From: Ruania alba
Lineage (GTDB): Bacteria; Actinomycetota; Actinomycetes; Actinomycetales; Beutenbergiaceae
Length of the DNA: 64,000 nt
Direction: 5' to 3'
Assembly (NCBI RefSeq): GCF_900105765.1
Contig: NZ_FNTX01000002.1
Location: 620,001-684,000, forward strand
The notes beneath the pieces are model-generated. The model was not told the origin of the DNA, made no database searches, and saw nothing but the letters and a program-made list of their open reading frames with translations. Below are positions 24,546 through 32,933 of the stretch, piece after piece (within the stretch, counting starts at the first letter, position 1; each line of letters starts with the position of its first letter). Position numbers and translations under genes: made by a program.

Positions 24546-25382
24546 TCAACCCTGAGAGCCGGACACCCCTGCCTTCTGCTCGGGGTACTTGGCCTTGAGG
24601 TGGACCGGCTTCGTCACCTTGCCGGCCTTCTTCGCGGACCGGTTGCGGTAGATGAGGTTGAGCACCTCCACGCCGATGGCGAAGGCGATCGGGCCGTAGA
24701 TCATGCCCTTGCTGACGTGCACGTCGAAGCCCTCGGCCAGCAGGGTGGCGCCGATGAGCACGAGGAAGGCCAGGCAGAGCATCTTCACGGTCGGGTGCCG
24801 ATCGACGAAGTCGCCGATGGTCTTGGCCATGAACATCATCACGACGATGGCCACCACCACGGCGGTCACCATCACCCAGAGCTGGTCGACCATCCCGACG
24901 GCGGTGATCACCGAGTCGAGGGAGAACACGGCGTCGATGAGCACGATCTGCAGGATCACGCGGCCGAACGTGACGGCAGCTTGGGAGACCTTCCCCTCCG
25001 ATTCGCCGTCGGCGCCCTCCAGCTTGTGGTGGATCTCGGTGACGGCCTTGTAGATGAGGAAGGCACCACCGGCGATCAGGATCAGGTCTCGACCGGAGAA
25101 CGCGAGCGCCTCGATCCCGCCGATCGTGAAGAACGGGTCGGTCAGTCCCACGATCCAGGAGGCGAACAACAGCAGGATGATGCGCAGCACGAGGGCAAGT
25201 GCGAGCCCCACGATGCGGGCCTTCTGGCGCTGCTCGGCCGGGAGCCGGTTGGCGAGGATGGAGATGAATACGACGTTGTCCACGCCGAGCACCAGCTCGA
25301 GAGCGAGCAGAGTGGCGAGGGCGATCCAGACGTCAGGGCTGGCGAGAGATTCCACGAGTGCAGCGTACTGGTCCGACCGCAC
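24546..25382 (-). CDS. TerC-family integral membrane protein
   Basis: A 278-aa membrane protein of the TerC family, several members of which export manganese, in some cases supporting metalation of exported enzymes. About seven transmembrane segments are present with the family's acidic motifs ELVLGVDNVVFISI near residue 30 and DAVFSLDSVITAVGM near residue 150. A hydrophilic loop lies near residues 118-130 and the C-terminus is basic. The start is GTG at 25382, with a second GTG at 25355 equally possible. It is followed by the FetB-like gene. The manganese role is inferred from the family. Confidence 0.9.
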   Translation of the reverse strand: MRSDQYAALVESLASPDVWIALATLLALELVLGVDNVVFISILANRLPAEQRQKARIVGLALALVLRIILLLFASWIVGLTDPFFTIGGIEALAFSGRDLILIAGGAFLIYKAVTEIHHKLEGADGESEGKVSQAAVTFGRVILQIVLIDAVFSLDSVITAVGMVDQLWVMVTAVVVAIVVMMFMAKTIGDFVDRHPTVKMLCLAFLVLIGATLLAEGFDVHVSKGMIYGPIAFAIGVEVLNLIYRNRSAKKAGKVTKPVHLKAKYPEQKAGVSGSQG

Positions 25383-25440
25383 AAACGGAGGTCATGGCGC
25401 ACACTGTGCCGATGGGGCGAATGACCGTCGGCTCGCCGGT

Positions 25441-27777
25441 TCAACCACCGTAGTGCTGCACCAGCTCGGCCAGGCGCTCCTGGGTGAGCTCCTCTGACAT
25501 CCGCATCACCGGCACCTTCTTGACCGGCATCGACCCGAGGAAGGCCGCCATCGCCTGGTCCGGGCTGTCCGGGCCGAACATGGCGCCGAAGTCACCCATC
25601 GCGGCGAGCAGTTCGGGACCGGCCTGCGGGTGCTCCAGCCATTCACTGATGGTGGCGTCCTCGCTGAGTGGCCGGCGCAGCGCCGGTGCCACCAGTTCGG
25701 TGACCTGCTCCAGCGGGAGGTCGCGCGAGGAGGCCCCGACGGCCACGCGCAGCGGCCCGGGCTCCACGGCCCACCCGTGGGCGTGCACGTCCCAGTGGCT
25801 CAGCTCGCGCCGGGTGACGGTGAGCTCGATCCGCTGCTCCTGACCCGGCGCGAGGTACACACGGGCGAAACCCTTGAGCTCGCGCGGCGGGCGCGCCACG
25901 GCCGATCCGGGCCGGCCGAGGTACAGCTGCGGCACCGCCACGCCCGCACGGTCGCCCGTATTGCGTACGGTCACGCCCGCGCGCACGACGACGTCCCCCG
26001 CCCCGGTCTGGTCGGTCACCTCAGCTACGTCCACAGTCAGGTCGGCGTAGTCGAAGGTGGTGTAGGTCAGGCCGTGCCCGAACGGGTAGGAGACCTCCCG
26101 CCCGGGGGCGTCCAGGCCGCGGTAGCCGATGAAGATGCCCTCGCCGTAGCGGACCGTGCCGTTCTCGCCGGGGAAGTTCAGCTGCGCGGGCACATCGGCC
26201 AGGCGTACCGGGATGGACTCGGCGAGCCGGCCGGACGGAGCAGCATCCCCGAGCAGCAGGTCCGCCGCGGCGCTGCCGCCGGCCTGTCCGCCCAGCCACA
26301 GCTCGAGCAGAGCGTCCACGCGGTGCTCCCACTCGGAGACGGCCACCGCGGATCCATTCGCGAGCAGCACCACGGTGCGCTGAGCGACCGCGGAGATCTC
26401 ACGCAGCAGGTCCAGGTGGCTGGCCGGGATGTCCAAGTGCTCGCGGTCGTATCCCTCGGACTCGTCGGCCGCAGGTAACCCGAGCACCAGGACGGCCGTC
26501 TTGCCGGTGGCGGCGAAGACGGCCTCGGCTCGCAGGGCGGCATCGTCGCGGGTCTCACTCTCGGCCGCGCCCCCGGGCTTCTCGGCCTCGGCCAGCCGGT
26601 ACCCGGCCGCGAACGGCAGGTCCAGGCCACGCTCGGCGAAGGCTCCGAGGATGGTCTCCAGCCGGGTCGGGTTCACCTGCGAGGATCCGGCGCCCTGGTA
26701 GCGGGGGGTGCGGGCGAGCTCCCCGATCAGTACCGCAGACCCTGCCAGACCGTCTGCGGCCAACGGCAGGACGCCGTCGGGGTTCTTGAGCAGCACGGCC
26801 GAGCGGGTGGCGACCTCACGGGCCAGGGCGTGGTGCGCCGTCAGGTCGGCCGTGCCCGGCTCGGCGAGGGCCGGCTGGGCCCTGGCGACCATGGTGAGCA
26901 CGCGGGTGACGGCGGTGTCGAGGTCGGCCTCGGCGAGGCGCCCCTCCCGGACGGCGGTCACGATCGCGGCGTCGTTGATGCCGTGGGAGGAGGGCATCTC
27001 CAGGTCGAGACCGGCGGCGACCCCGGCGGCGCGGTCGTCCACGGCGCCCCAGTCGGAGACCACGAGGCCCTCGAAGCCCCACTCGTCGCGGAGCACCTCG
27101 GTGAGCAGCCACGGGTCCTGCGAGGCGTAGGTTCCGTTGACCTTGTTGTAGGCACACATCACGGTCCACGGCTGGGCGCGGGTGACGACCTTCTCGAAGG
27201 CCGGCAGGTAGATCTCCCGGAGGGTGCGCTCGTCGATCTCCGCGGAGATCCGCATCCGGTCGGTCTCCTGGTTGTTCGCGGCGAAGTGCTTCAGCGAGGT
27301 GCCCACGCCGCGGGACTGGATGCCCTGGACCAGCTCGGTGGCAAGCTCACCAGCGAGGTACGGGTCTTCGGAGACGTACTCGAAGTTGCGCCCGCACAAG
27401 GGGCTGCGCTTCATGTTCACACCGGGGCCGAGCAGCACGGCGACGTCGTTCGCGCGCGTCTCGGCGCCGAGCGCCGCGCCCACGTGGTGCAGCAGGTCGC
27501 GGTCCCAGGTGGAGCCGAGGCCGGCGGCGGAGGGGAAGCAGGTCGCAGGCACCGAATCGTTCAGGCCGACGTGGTCGGTGGCCCCAGCCTGCTTGCGCAG
27601 CCCGTGCGGACCGTCGGTGACCATCACGGCGGGGATGCCGAGACGCTCGATCGCCTGGGTATGCCAGAAGTCCTGCCCGGAGCACAGCGAGGCCTTCTCC
27701 TCCAGGGTGAGCTCGCCGAGCAGACGGGGGATGTCCGCCTCGGCGAGGGTGGGCGAGGCCTGGGTCGGGGTGCTCAT
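25441..27777 (-). CDS. Glycoside hydrolase family 3 beta-glucosidase
   Basis: A 778-aa exo-acting glycosidase. The N-terminal TIM barrel carries KHFAANNQETDR (substrate-binding Lys-His) and the nucleophile aspartate in VVSDWGAV near residue 245. The alpha/beta sandwich domain follows, and a C-terminal fibronectin-III-like domain spans roughly residues 570-690. No signal peptide is seen, so it should act on imported oligosaccharides in the cytoplasm. An AGGAG ribosome site precedes the ATG. It is divergent from a TetR regulator, and the ACCGTACGGT palindrome lies between them. Beta-glucosidase activity is likely, though xylosidase or related activities occur in GH3. Confidence 0.93.
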   Translation of the reverse strand: MSTPTQASPTLAEADIPRLLGELTLEEKASLCSGQDFWHTQAIERLGIPAVMVTDGPHGLRKQAGATDHVGLNDSVPATCFPSAAGLGSTWDRDLLHHVGAALGAETRANDVAVLLGPGVNMKRSPLCGRNFEYVSEDPYLAGELATELVQGIQSRGVGTSLKHFAANNQETDRMRISAEIDERTLREIYLPAFEKVVTRAQPWTVMCAYNKVNGTYASQDPWLLTEVLRDEWGFEGLVVSDWGAVDDRAAGVAAGLDLEMPSSHGINDAAIVTAVREGRLAEADLDTAVTRVLTMVARAQPALAEPGTADLTAHHALAREVATRSAVLLKNPDGVLPLAADGLAGSAVLIGELARTPRYQGAGSSQVNPTRLETILGAFAERGLDLPFAAGYRLAEAEKPGGAAESETRDDAALRAEAVFAATGKTAVLVLGLPAADESEGYDREHLDIPASHLDLLREISAVAQRTVVLLANGSAVAVSEWEHRVDALLELWLGGQAGGSAAADLLLGDAAPSGRLAESIPVRLADVPAQLNFPGENGTVRYGEGIFIGYRGLDAPGREVSYPFGHGLTYTTFDYADLTVDVAEVTDQTGAGDVVVRAGVTVRNTGDRAGVAVPQLYLGRPGSAVARPPRELKGFARVYLAPGQEQRIELTVTRRELSHWDVHAHGWAVEPGPLRVAVGASSRDLPLEQVTELVAPALRRPLSEDATISEWLEHPQAGPELLAAMGDFGAMFGPDSPDQAMAAFLGSMPVKKVPVMRMSEELTQERLAELVQHYGG

Positions 27778-27814
27778 GAACGCTCCTGGTGAAGTGACGA
27801 CGTCGTCCGGACAT

Positions 27815-27845
27815 ACCGTACGAGCTAATTAACCGTACGGTCAAT
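27815..27845. promoter_or_regulatory. TetR operator between GH3 and TetR genes
   Basis: A perfect 10-bp palindrome ACCGTACGGT lies at 27832-27841, extending to an 18-bp imperfect palindrome at 27828-27845. A second copy, ACCGTACG, lies at 27815-27822. The AT-rich segment between them (27823-27832) probably holds promoter elements. The position between divergent genes suggests that TetR represses both the beta-glucosidase and itself. Confidence 0.75.
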
Positions 27846-27864
27846 AAATAGGAGCACCTAGGCT

Positions 27865-28491
27865 GTGCTGGTGGCCGACGCACAGACACGACGCCCCGGG
27901 CGCCCCCGGGCAGGGGGTGAGGACAAGCGCGAACGCATCCTCGCCGAGGCGATCGCACTGTTCGCGCGCAAGGGCTATGCGGCCACGTCCGTGGCCGATA
28001 TCGCAGCCGCGGCCCAGATCTCCAAGGCGGGCCTGCTGCACCATTTCGGCTCCAAGGAGGGGCTGTACTCGGCCGTGCTGGAGCACCGGGACGCCGTCGA
28101 CGTGCTGGCGCTGGAGTCCGGCAGCGTGTGGGACCTGCTCGAGGGTTTTGCGGACCTGATGGACCGGAACAGCCGGACCCCGTCGATGGTGGGGTTGTAC
28201 ATGGCGATGGCGGTGGACGGCACCGCCGCCGACCACCCCGCGCACCGGTGGCTAGTGCAGCACTTCGAGAACGCAGTGCTGACCCTGGAGCGCGCGTTCG
28301 AGCAGGGGAAGACCGTCGGCATCGTCCACCCGGACGCGCCCTCGCTCGCGCTGGCTCGCTCCGTGGTGGCGATCGCCGACGGCATCCAGCTGCAGTGGCT
28401 CTGCGAGGACGTGCCTGGCGGGAAGCCGGTGCGGATGGGCGATCAGATGCGGCAGCTGGCGGACCTGATCCAGGCGCGGTGGGCCACCTGA
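27865..28491 (+). CDS. TetR-family transcriptional regulator
   Basis: A 208-aa repressor. The N-terminal helix-turn-helix is typical (residues 22-70: RERILAEAIALFARKGYAA, then VADIAAAAQISKAGLLHHFGSKEGLY). The C-terminal ligand domain is unassigned but has a conserved WLVQHFENAVLTLERAFEQG helix. The start is GTG at 27865 or GTG at 27871, after an AGGAG site at 27850-27854. It is divergent from the GH3 gene with a palindromic operator between, so it most likely senses a sugar or glycoside released by or for that enzyme. Confidence 0.92.
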   Translation: MLVADAQTRRPGRPRAGGEDKRERILAEAIALFARKGYAATSVADIAAAAQISKAGLLHHFGSKEGLYSAVLEHRDAVDVLALESGSVWDLLEGFADLMDRNSRTPSMVGLYMAMAVDGTAADHPAHRWLVQHFENAVLTLERAFEQGKTVGIVHPDAPSLALARSVVAIADGIQLQWLCEDVPGGKPVRMGDQMRQLADLIQARWAT

Positions 28492-28504
28492 TAGTGGCAC
28501 CGCG

Positions 28505-29977
28505 TCAGGCACGCCATGCAGAGAGCAGGTCCGCAGCCCCGAAGACGAGGTCAGCCCCCACCGTGGGGCCCACTTCCGGACTGACTGCCGCGAGCACCGC
28601 ATGGGCGCTTCGGGGAACGAACGCGGTCGCAGCACGCAGCTGATCGATCTCGCGCCTGGTGACCGTCCCATCAGGGCGCCATTTGATGGTGCCCACGACG
28701 GCGGTCCGCTCAGCTGTCGTTGCGACGACATCGACCTCTGCCCGGCCGTCGCGCGCCCACCAGGCGTGGACCGCCTCGACCCCGTCGAGGCGGTCATCGT
28801 CGATCGCCAGGCGCAGGATCGCCTCACGCACGACGGGCTCGATGCTGCGGCCGCGCCACGACGACCAGTCGCGGTCGAACCGTTGAGCGACCAGATCGCC
28901 GCGACCACGGGCGATTCGCTCGACATCACGGCCGATGTAGCGAAACCAGAAGCGCAAGTAGGGGTCGGCGACCCGGTATCGCCGAAGCCGACCCTTGTCC
29001 GATGCCCACGCCGGCACGTCCCGCTCGACGAGGCGCTTCTCATCGATGAGCGTCCGGAGCGCACGCGTCGTCGCGGTCTGCAGACGAGTGCGCTCGGTGG
29101 CGTCTACACCCGCGGGAATCAAGTCATTGAACCGGGGCGTCGTCGTCTCGTCGGAGCCGATCGCCGCGAGTACCCGCTCCGCGGCCTGCCCGTCCGGAAA
29201 CTCGGCATCCAGGGTGAACCGCGCCGTCGAGACGAGGGGGCTGTAGAGGTCGCGCATCGCCTCCCGGACATAGGCGGCCGGGTCCTGCCCACTGTCTCCG
29301 AGGTCGGCCACGAGCCGCGGGTATCCGCCGGTGATCAGATAGGCATCGAAGACATCGGTCGGAGTGGCTGCGGTGAGGGCGTGCCCAACCTCTGCCGGAT
29401 TCAGCGGTTCGATGCGGAAAGGGCGGATCCTGCCGAAGAGCGGACGTCCATACTCTCCGAGGCGTTCCATCATCGTCACGTCAGAACCGATCAGGACCAG
29501 CAGGACAGGGAGGCGCTCCAGACGGCGATCCCACACGTTCTGCAGTGTTCCCTCGAGCGAGGGATCCGCATCGGCGGCCCATGGGAACTCGTCGACAACA
29601 GCGATCACCGGACCGGATTCGGCGGCCTGCTCGATGGCACCCAGCCACTCGCGCCACCCAGGCACACGTGCTCCGGCCAGGGCGCCAGTACCGGGGAGAG
29701 GGCGTGTGGACTCCGCCAGCGCCCGGGTCGCGTCGTCGACCTGGGCCCGGCTCGACGCACCCAACGTGCCGACCGCGAAGACGTAGGGAACCCCGGCGCT
29801 CTGGACAAACCGTTCGACCGCCGTGGACTTGCCCACCTGGCGCCGGCCGCGCACGCCGACGATGCGACCGGCACCAGTGCGCTGAACGGAATCCAGCTGC
29901 GCCCTCAACCGCGCGATGACGTCAGAGCGACCGTAGAACTCCCTACCCGGGCTATCAGTCATCTCCGTATCATACAT
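28505..29977 (-). CDS. AAA ATPase with C-terminal DUF234 domain
   Basis: A 490-aa protein. The ATPase_2 domain has Walker A GRRQVGKST (44-52), Walker B VIAVVDEFPW near 128, and an arginine-rich LFGRIRPFRIEPL segment. A winged-helix region near 270-345 is followed by a DUF234 domain, which carries a PD-(D/E)XK-like arrangement (AEVDVVATTAE, then GTIKWR). Function of this group is unknown; the members are widespread in archaea and some bacteria and are suspected to act on DNA. The ATG at 29977 lies within an ATACA/TGTAT inverted repeat (29972-29985), and another ATG at 29962 follows. It is a single-gene unit, possibly autoregulated. Confidence 0.85.
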   Translation of the reverse strand: MYDTEMTDSPGREFYGRSDVIARLRAQLDSVQRTGAGRIVGVRGRRQVGKSTAVERFVQSAGVPYVFAVGTLGASSRAQVDDATRALAESTRPLPGTGALAGARVPGWREWLGAIEQAAESGPVIAVVDEFPWAADADPSLEGTLQNVWDRRLERLPVLLVLIGSDVTMMERLGEYGRPLFGRIRPFRIEPLNPAEVGHALTAATPTDVFDAYLITGGYPRLVADLGDSGQDPAAYVREAMRDLYSPLVSTARFTLDAEFPDGQAAERVLAAIGSDETTTPRFNDLIPAGVDATERTRLQTATTRALRTLIDEKRLVERDVPAWASDKGRLRRYRVADPYLRFWFRYIGRDVERIARGRGDLVAQRFDRDWSSWRGRSIEPVVREAILRLAIDDDRLDGVEAVHAWWARDGRAEVDVVATTAERTAVVGTIKWRPDGTVTRREIDQLRAATAFVPRSAHAVLAAVSPEVGPTVGADLVFGAADLLSAWRA

Positions 29978-30148
29978 CGCTGTATCTTAAGTGTTGAGGT
30001 GTGCGATCCAGATGTACGCCCCGGCATGAGGGCCGCACGCGTTACCTGGTCCGATCGACAGGCATACGTCGAGCCGTGCACCATGCTGCCGCGCAGGGAC
30101 GCATCCATGTCGCTCCGGTCAGCGGCAACTGCGATCAGGGCAGCGACG

Positions 30149-31615
30149 TCAGCTCGCGGACGAGCGACCGCCACATCGGCGTGTGATTCCTGGGAGACGA
30201 GCCGGCCGGTCCTTCGGCATCAGCGCCACGGCGACCAGCAGCACCACGGTCACCGCGAGCGCACCGATGAAGACCAGGTGCATCGCCGCGGCCAGGCCGG
30301 GCCCCTCGGGCAAGCCGTCCACGCCGAGTACGGTCCGTGCGTTCACCACCCCGCCGAAGACGGCCACTCCGGCCGCCGATCCGAGCGAGCGGGCGAACAT
30401 GTTCGTGCCGGTGACGGCGCCACGCTGTGCCCAGTCGGCACTGGTCTGCGCAGCGATCAGGGTGGGGGACGCCGTCAGGCCCATCCCGATCCCGATCACG
30501 AAGCAGCACGCCGCCACGTGCCAGAGCTCGCTGCCCTCCCCCAGCAGCAACGTGAGCGCCGCACCGGTGAGCGCAATGGTCGACCCGAGCAGCCCGGTAA
30601 GCCGGAACCCGAACCGTAGGTAGACGCGCCCGGAGAGCGTGGCGGCGATCGGCCAGCCGAGGGTGAGCGCGGCGAGGGCGAACCCGGAGAGCAACGGCCC
30701 GTACCCGAGCACCCCTTGGGCGTAGATCGGCACGTATGTCGACAGCCCCAGCACGAGCACGCCGACCATCAGCGAGGCAAGCGTGGAGGCGCCGATGATC
30801 CGCCGGCGCAGCACACGCACGTCGAAGATCGGGTGCACCGCTCGCCGCGCGTACAGTCCGAACGCCGTCAGGAGCGCCAGCGCAATGCCGAACAGACCAA
30901 CGGTGAGCGGCGAGCCCCACCCCCAGGTGCCACCCTCCAGCAGCACGCCCACGAGCAGCGCACTCCCCAGGGTGAGCAGCACCGCACCGCGCACGTCGAT
31001 CGGTTCCCGCGGGCCGGAGCGTTCCGGCTCGCGGAAGTGGCGCCAGAGCAACGCCGCAGCGGCCACCGCGAAGGGCACGTTGATCCAGAAGATCCATCGC
31101 CAGCTCACGAACTGCGCGAAGACGCCTCCGAAGGTGGGGCCGGCCACCGAGGAGATCGCCCACACGCTGGCGAGGTACCCCTGGGTCTTGGCACGCTCGG
31201 CCAGGGTGTAGATGTCGCTGGCGATGGTCATCGACATCGGCATGATCGCGCCGGCACCGATGCCCTGGATCACCCGGAAGGCGATCAGGGCCGGCATCGT
31301 CCAGGCGATCGCGCACAGCACCGACCCGAGCAGGAACAGCCCGATCCCCGCCAGCATCACGCGCTTGCGCCCCAGCACGTCGGCGAGCCGCCCGTAGACG
31401 GGCACCGTGACCGCCTGGGCCAGGGTGTAGCTGGAGAACAGCCAGGGCACCTGGTCGAAGGCCCCGAGCTCACCGGCGATCGTGGTGGAGGCGGTCGCCA
31501 GGATCGTGGCGTCCAAGGCCACCAAGGCCGACGCCAGCATCAGTGCACCCAGGATCGGCCCGCGCTCGGACCGCAGACCGATGCCGACAGCGGCCGGGGT
31601 GCGGGCAGCGCTCAT
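30149..31615 (-). CDS. MFS multidrug transporter, DHA2 (14-TMS) family
   Basis: A 488-aa drug/proton antiporter-type exporter. About 14 hydrophobic segments are present. The motif-A loop GRLADVLGRKRVM lies near residue 75, and the exporter motif C region GYLASVWAISSVAGPTFGG near residue 145 marks it as an antiporter. The C-terminus is cytoplasmic and basic. It lies 69 bp downstream of a DgoD-like gene on the same strand and could be cotranscribed, in which case sugar-acid transport is an alternative, but the sequence favours drug export. The substrate is unknown. Confidence 0.92.
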   Translation of the reverse strand: MSAARTPAAVGIGLRSERGPILGALMLASALVALDATILATASTTIAGELGAFDQVPWLFSSYTLAQAVTVPVYGRLADVLGRKRVMLAGIGLFLLGSVLCAIAWTMPALIAFRVIQGIGAGAIMPMSMTIASDIYTLAERAKTQGYLASVWAISSVAGPTFGGVFAQFVSWRWIFWINVPFAVAAAALLWRHFREPERSGPREPIDVRGAVLLTLGSALLVGVLLEGGTWGWGSPLTVGLFGIALALLTAFGLYARRAVHPIFDVRVLRRRIIGASTLASLMVGVLVLGLSTYVPIYAQGVLGYGPLLSGFALAALTLGWPIAATLSGRVYLRFGFRLTGLLGSTIALTGAALTLLLGEGSELWHVAACCFVIGIGMGLTASPTLIAAQTSADWAQRGAVTGTNMFARSLGSAAGVAVFGGVVNARTVLGVDGLPEGPGLAAAMHLVFIGALAVTVVLLVAVALMPKDRPARLPGITRRCGGRSSAS

Positions 31616-31684
31616 CGGGCACCTGAGAGAACGGTCACGGTCAGGTCAAGGCTGTCAGTCACCGTGATTGTTCCCGGGCGGTGA

Positions 31685-32845
31685 TCACCACTCCGCGAGG
31701 CTGCCGTCGGCGTGGTTCCAGGTGGGCGTAGCCCAGTCGTGCCCGCGGGCGGCCGCCTTGCGCACCTCGGCCTCGTCGATCTCGACACCCAGGCCCGGGC
31801 CGGTGAGGCGATCGATGTGCCCGTCGCGCACCTCGAACGGGCTGGTGTCGACCAAGTAGTCGAGCAGGTCCCAGCCCTCGTTGTAGTGGATGCCGAGGCT
31901 GGACTCCTGGATCACCGTGTTCGGTGAGGCCAGGTCCACCTGCAGGCAGGAGGCGAGCGCGATCGGGCCGAGCGGGCAGTGCGGTGCCAGGCCCACGCCG
32001 TAGGTCTCCGCCATGGCAGCGATTCGGCGGGTCTCGGAGATCCCGCCGGCGTGGGAGATGTCCGGCTGCGCCACCGCGATCCCGGCCTCGAGCAACGGCA
32101 TGAAGTCCCACCGGGAGAACGCCCGCTCCCCGGTGGCGATCGGGATGGAGCTCCGCTGCACCAGTCGGGGCAGGTGCTCGGCCGACAGCTCAGGAACCAC
32201 CGGCTCCTCCACCCACATCGGCATCAGCTCTTCCAAGAGCGGCAGCAGCCGGTGCGCCATCGCCGGGGAGACGCGGCCGTGGAAGTCCAGGGCGAAGTCA
32301 CCAGTGTCGCCGAGCGTCTCGCGGGCAGCGCGGGCACGGGCTACTACATCGGCGATGGCGGCGGGTGAGTCGATGTGCCGCAAGGCTCCCGAGGCATTCA
32401 TCTTCACCGCCGTGAACCCCTGGTCCAGGCGGGCCTGGATGTGCTCGCGCACGCCGGCCGGGTCGTCCCCGCCCACCCAGGAGTAGGTGCGCACTCGGTC
32501 CCGCACCGCGCCGCCGAGCAGGTCGTGCACGGGCACGCCGAGCCGCTTGCCGGCGATGTCCCACAGGGCCTGGTCATACCCGGCGATCGCACTGTTCAGC
32601 ACGGGCCCGTGCCGGTAGAACGCCGACCGGGTGAGCCGCTGCCAGGTGTCCTCGATCCGGCTCGGGTCGCTGCCCATCACCTGCGGCGCCATCTCGTGCA
32701 CGGCGGCCTCGACGGTGGCGGCACGACCCTCCAGCACGGGCTCACCCCACCCGACGATCCCGTCAGAGGTCTCCACCCGCAGGAACAGCCACCGCGGCGG
32801 CACTCGGAACGTCTCGATCTTGGTGATGGTCGTCGATGAACTCAC
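31685..32845 (-). CDS. dgoD: D-galactonate dehydratase-like enzyme of the enolase superfamily
   Basis: A 386-aa mandelate racemase/muconate lactonising-type enzyme. Conserved residues of the galactonate dehydratase group are visible: TAVKMNASG near residue 145, metal ligands in FALDFHGR, MWVEEPV and IATGERAFS, the catalytic histidine in LAPHCPLGP, and QESSLGIHYNEG near 320. The length matches DgoD (about 382 aa). It would remove water from D-galactonate to give 2-keto-3-deoxygalactonate. No DgoK or DgoA homologue lies nearby, so the pathway is not complete in this window. The GTG start at 32845 lacks a strong ribosome site. Confidence 0.82.
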   Translation of the reverse strand: MSSSTTITKIETFRVPPRWLFLRVETSDGIVGWGEPVLEGRAATVEAAVHEMAPQVMGSDPSRIEDTWQRLTRSAFYRHGPVLNSAIAGYDQALWDIAGKRLGVPVHDLLGGAVRDRVRTYSWVGGDDPAGVREHIQARLDQGFTAVKMNASGALRHIDSPAAIADVVARARAARETLGDTGDFALDFHGRVSPAMAHRLLPLLEELMPMWVEEPVVPELSAEHLPRLVQRSSIPIATGERAFSRWDFMPLLEAGIAVAQPDISHAGGISETRRIAAMAETYGVGLAPHCPLGPIALASCLQVDLASPNTVIQESSLGIHYNEGWDLLDYLVDTSPFEVRDGHIDRLTGPGLGVEIDEAEVRKAAARGHDWATPTWNHADGSLAEW

Positions 32846-32870
32846 CCGAGCAACCTACCGTCACCGGCGT

Positions 32871-32920
32871 GGGGTGCGTTGTCGTCGTCAGAAGGCGAGA
32901 TCACGACGCGAACGCACCCC
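32871..32920. repeat. Long near-perfect inverted repeat in a divergent promoter region
   Basis: GGGGTGCGTT at 32871-32880 and AACGCACCCC at 32911-32920 are perfect complements, and pairing continues inward (GTCGTCGT with ACGACGCG) to about 16 of 18 positions. The loop is about 14 nt. It lies between the divergent dgoD-like and prolyl iminopeptidase genes and ends one base before a possible -10 box (TAGGCT at 32921). It could be an operator or a repeated structural element. Confidence 0.65.
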
Positions 32921-32933
32921 TAGGCTCGCTGTT

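Noticed and set aside
24126-25424. A 432-codon open frame on the plus strand, rich in Asp and His
   Set aside because: It is the complement of the TerC-like and FetB-like membrane genes; the His/Asp bias comes from reversed hydrophobic codons.
28601-30619. A 672-codon open frame on the plus strand
   Set aside because: It is the complement of the AAA-DUF234 gene and part of the MFS gene, a common artefact of high GC.
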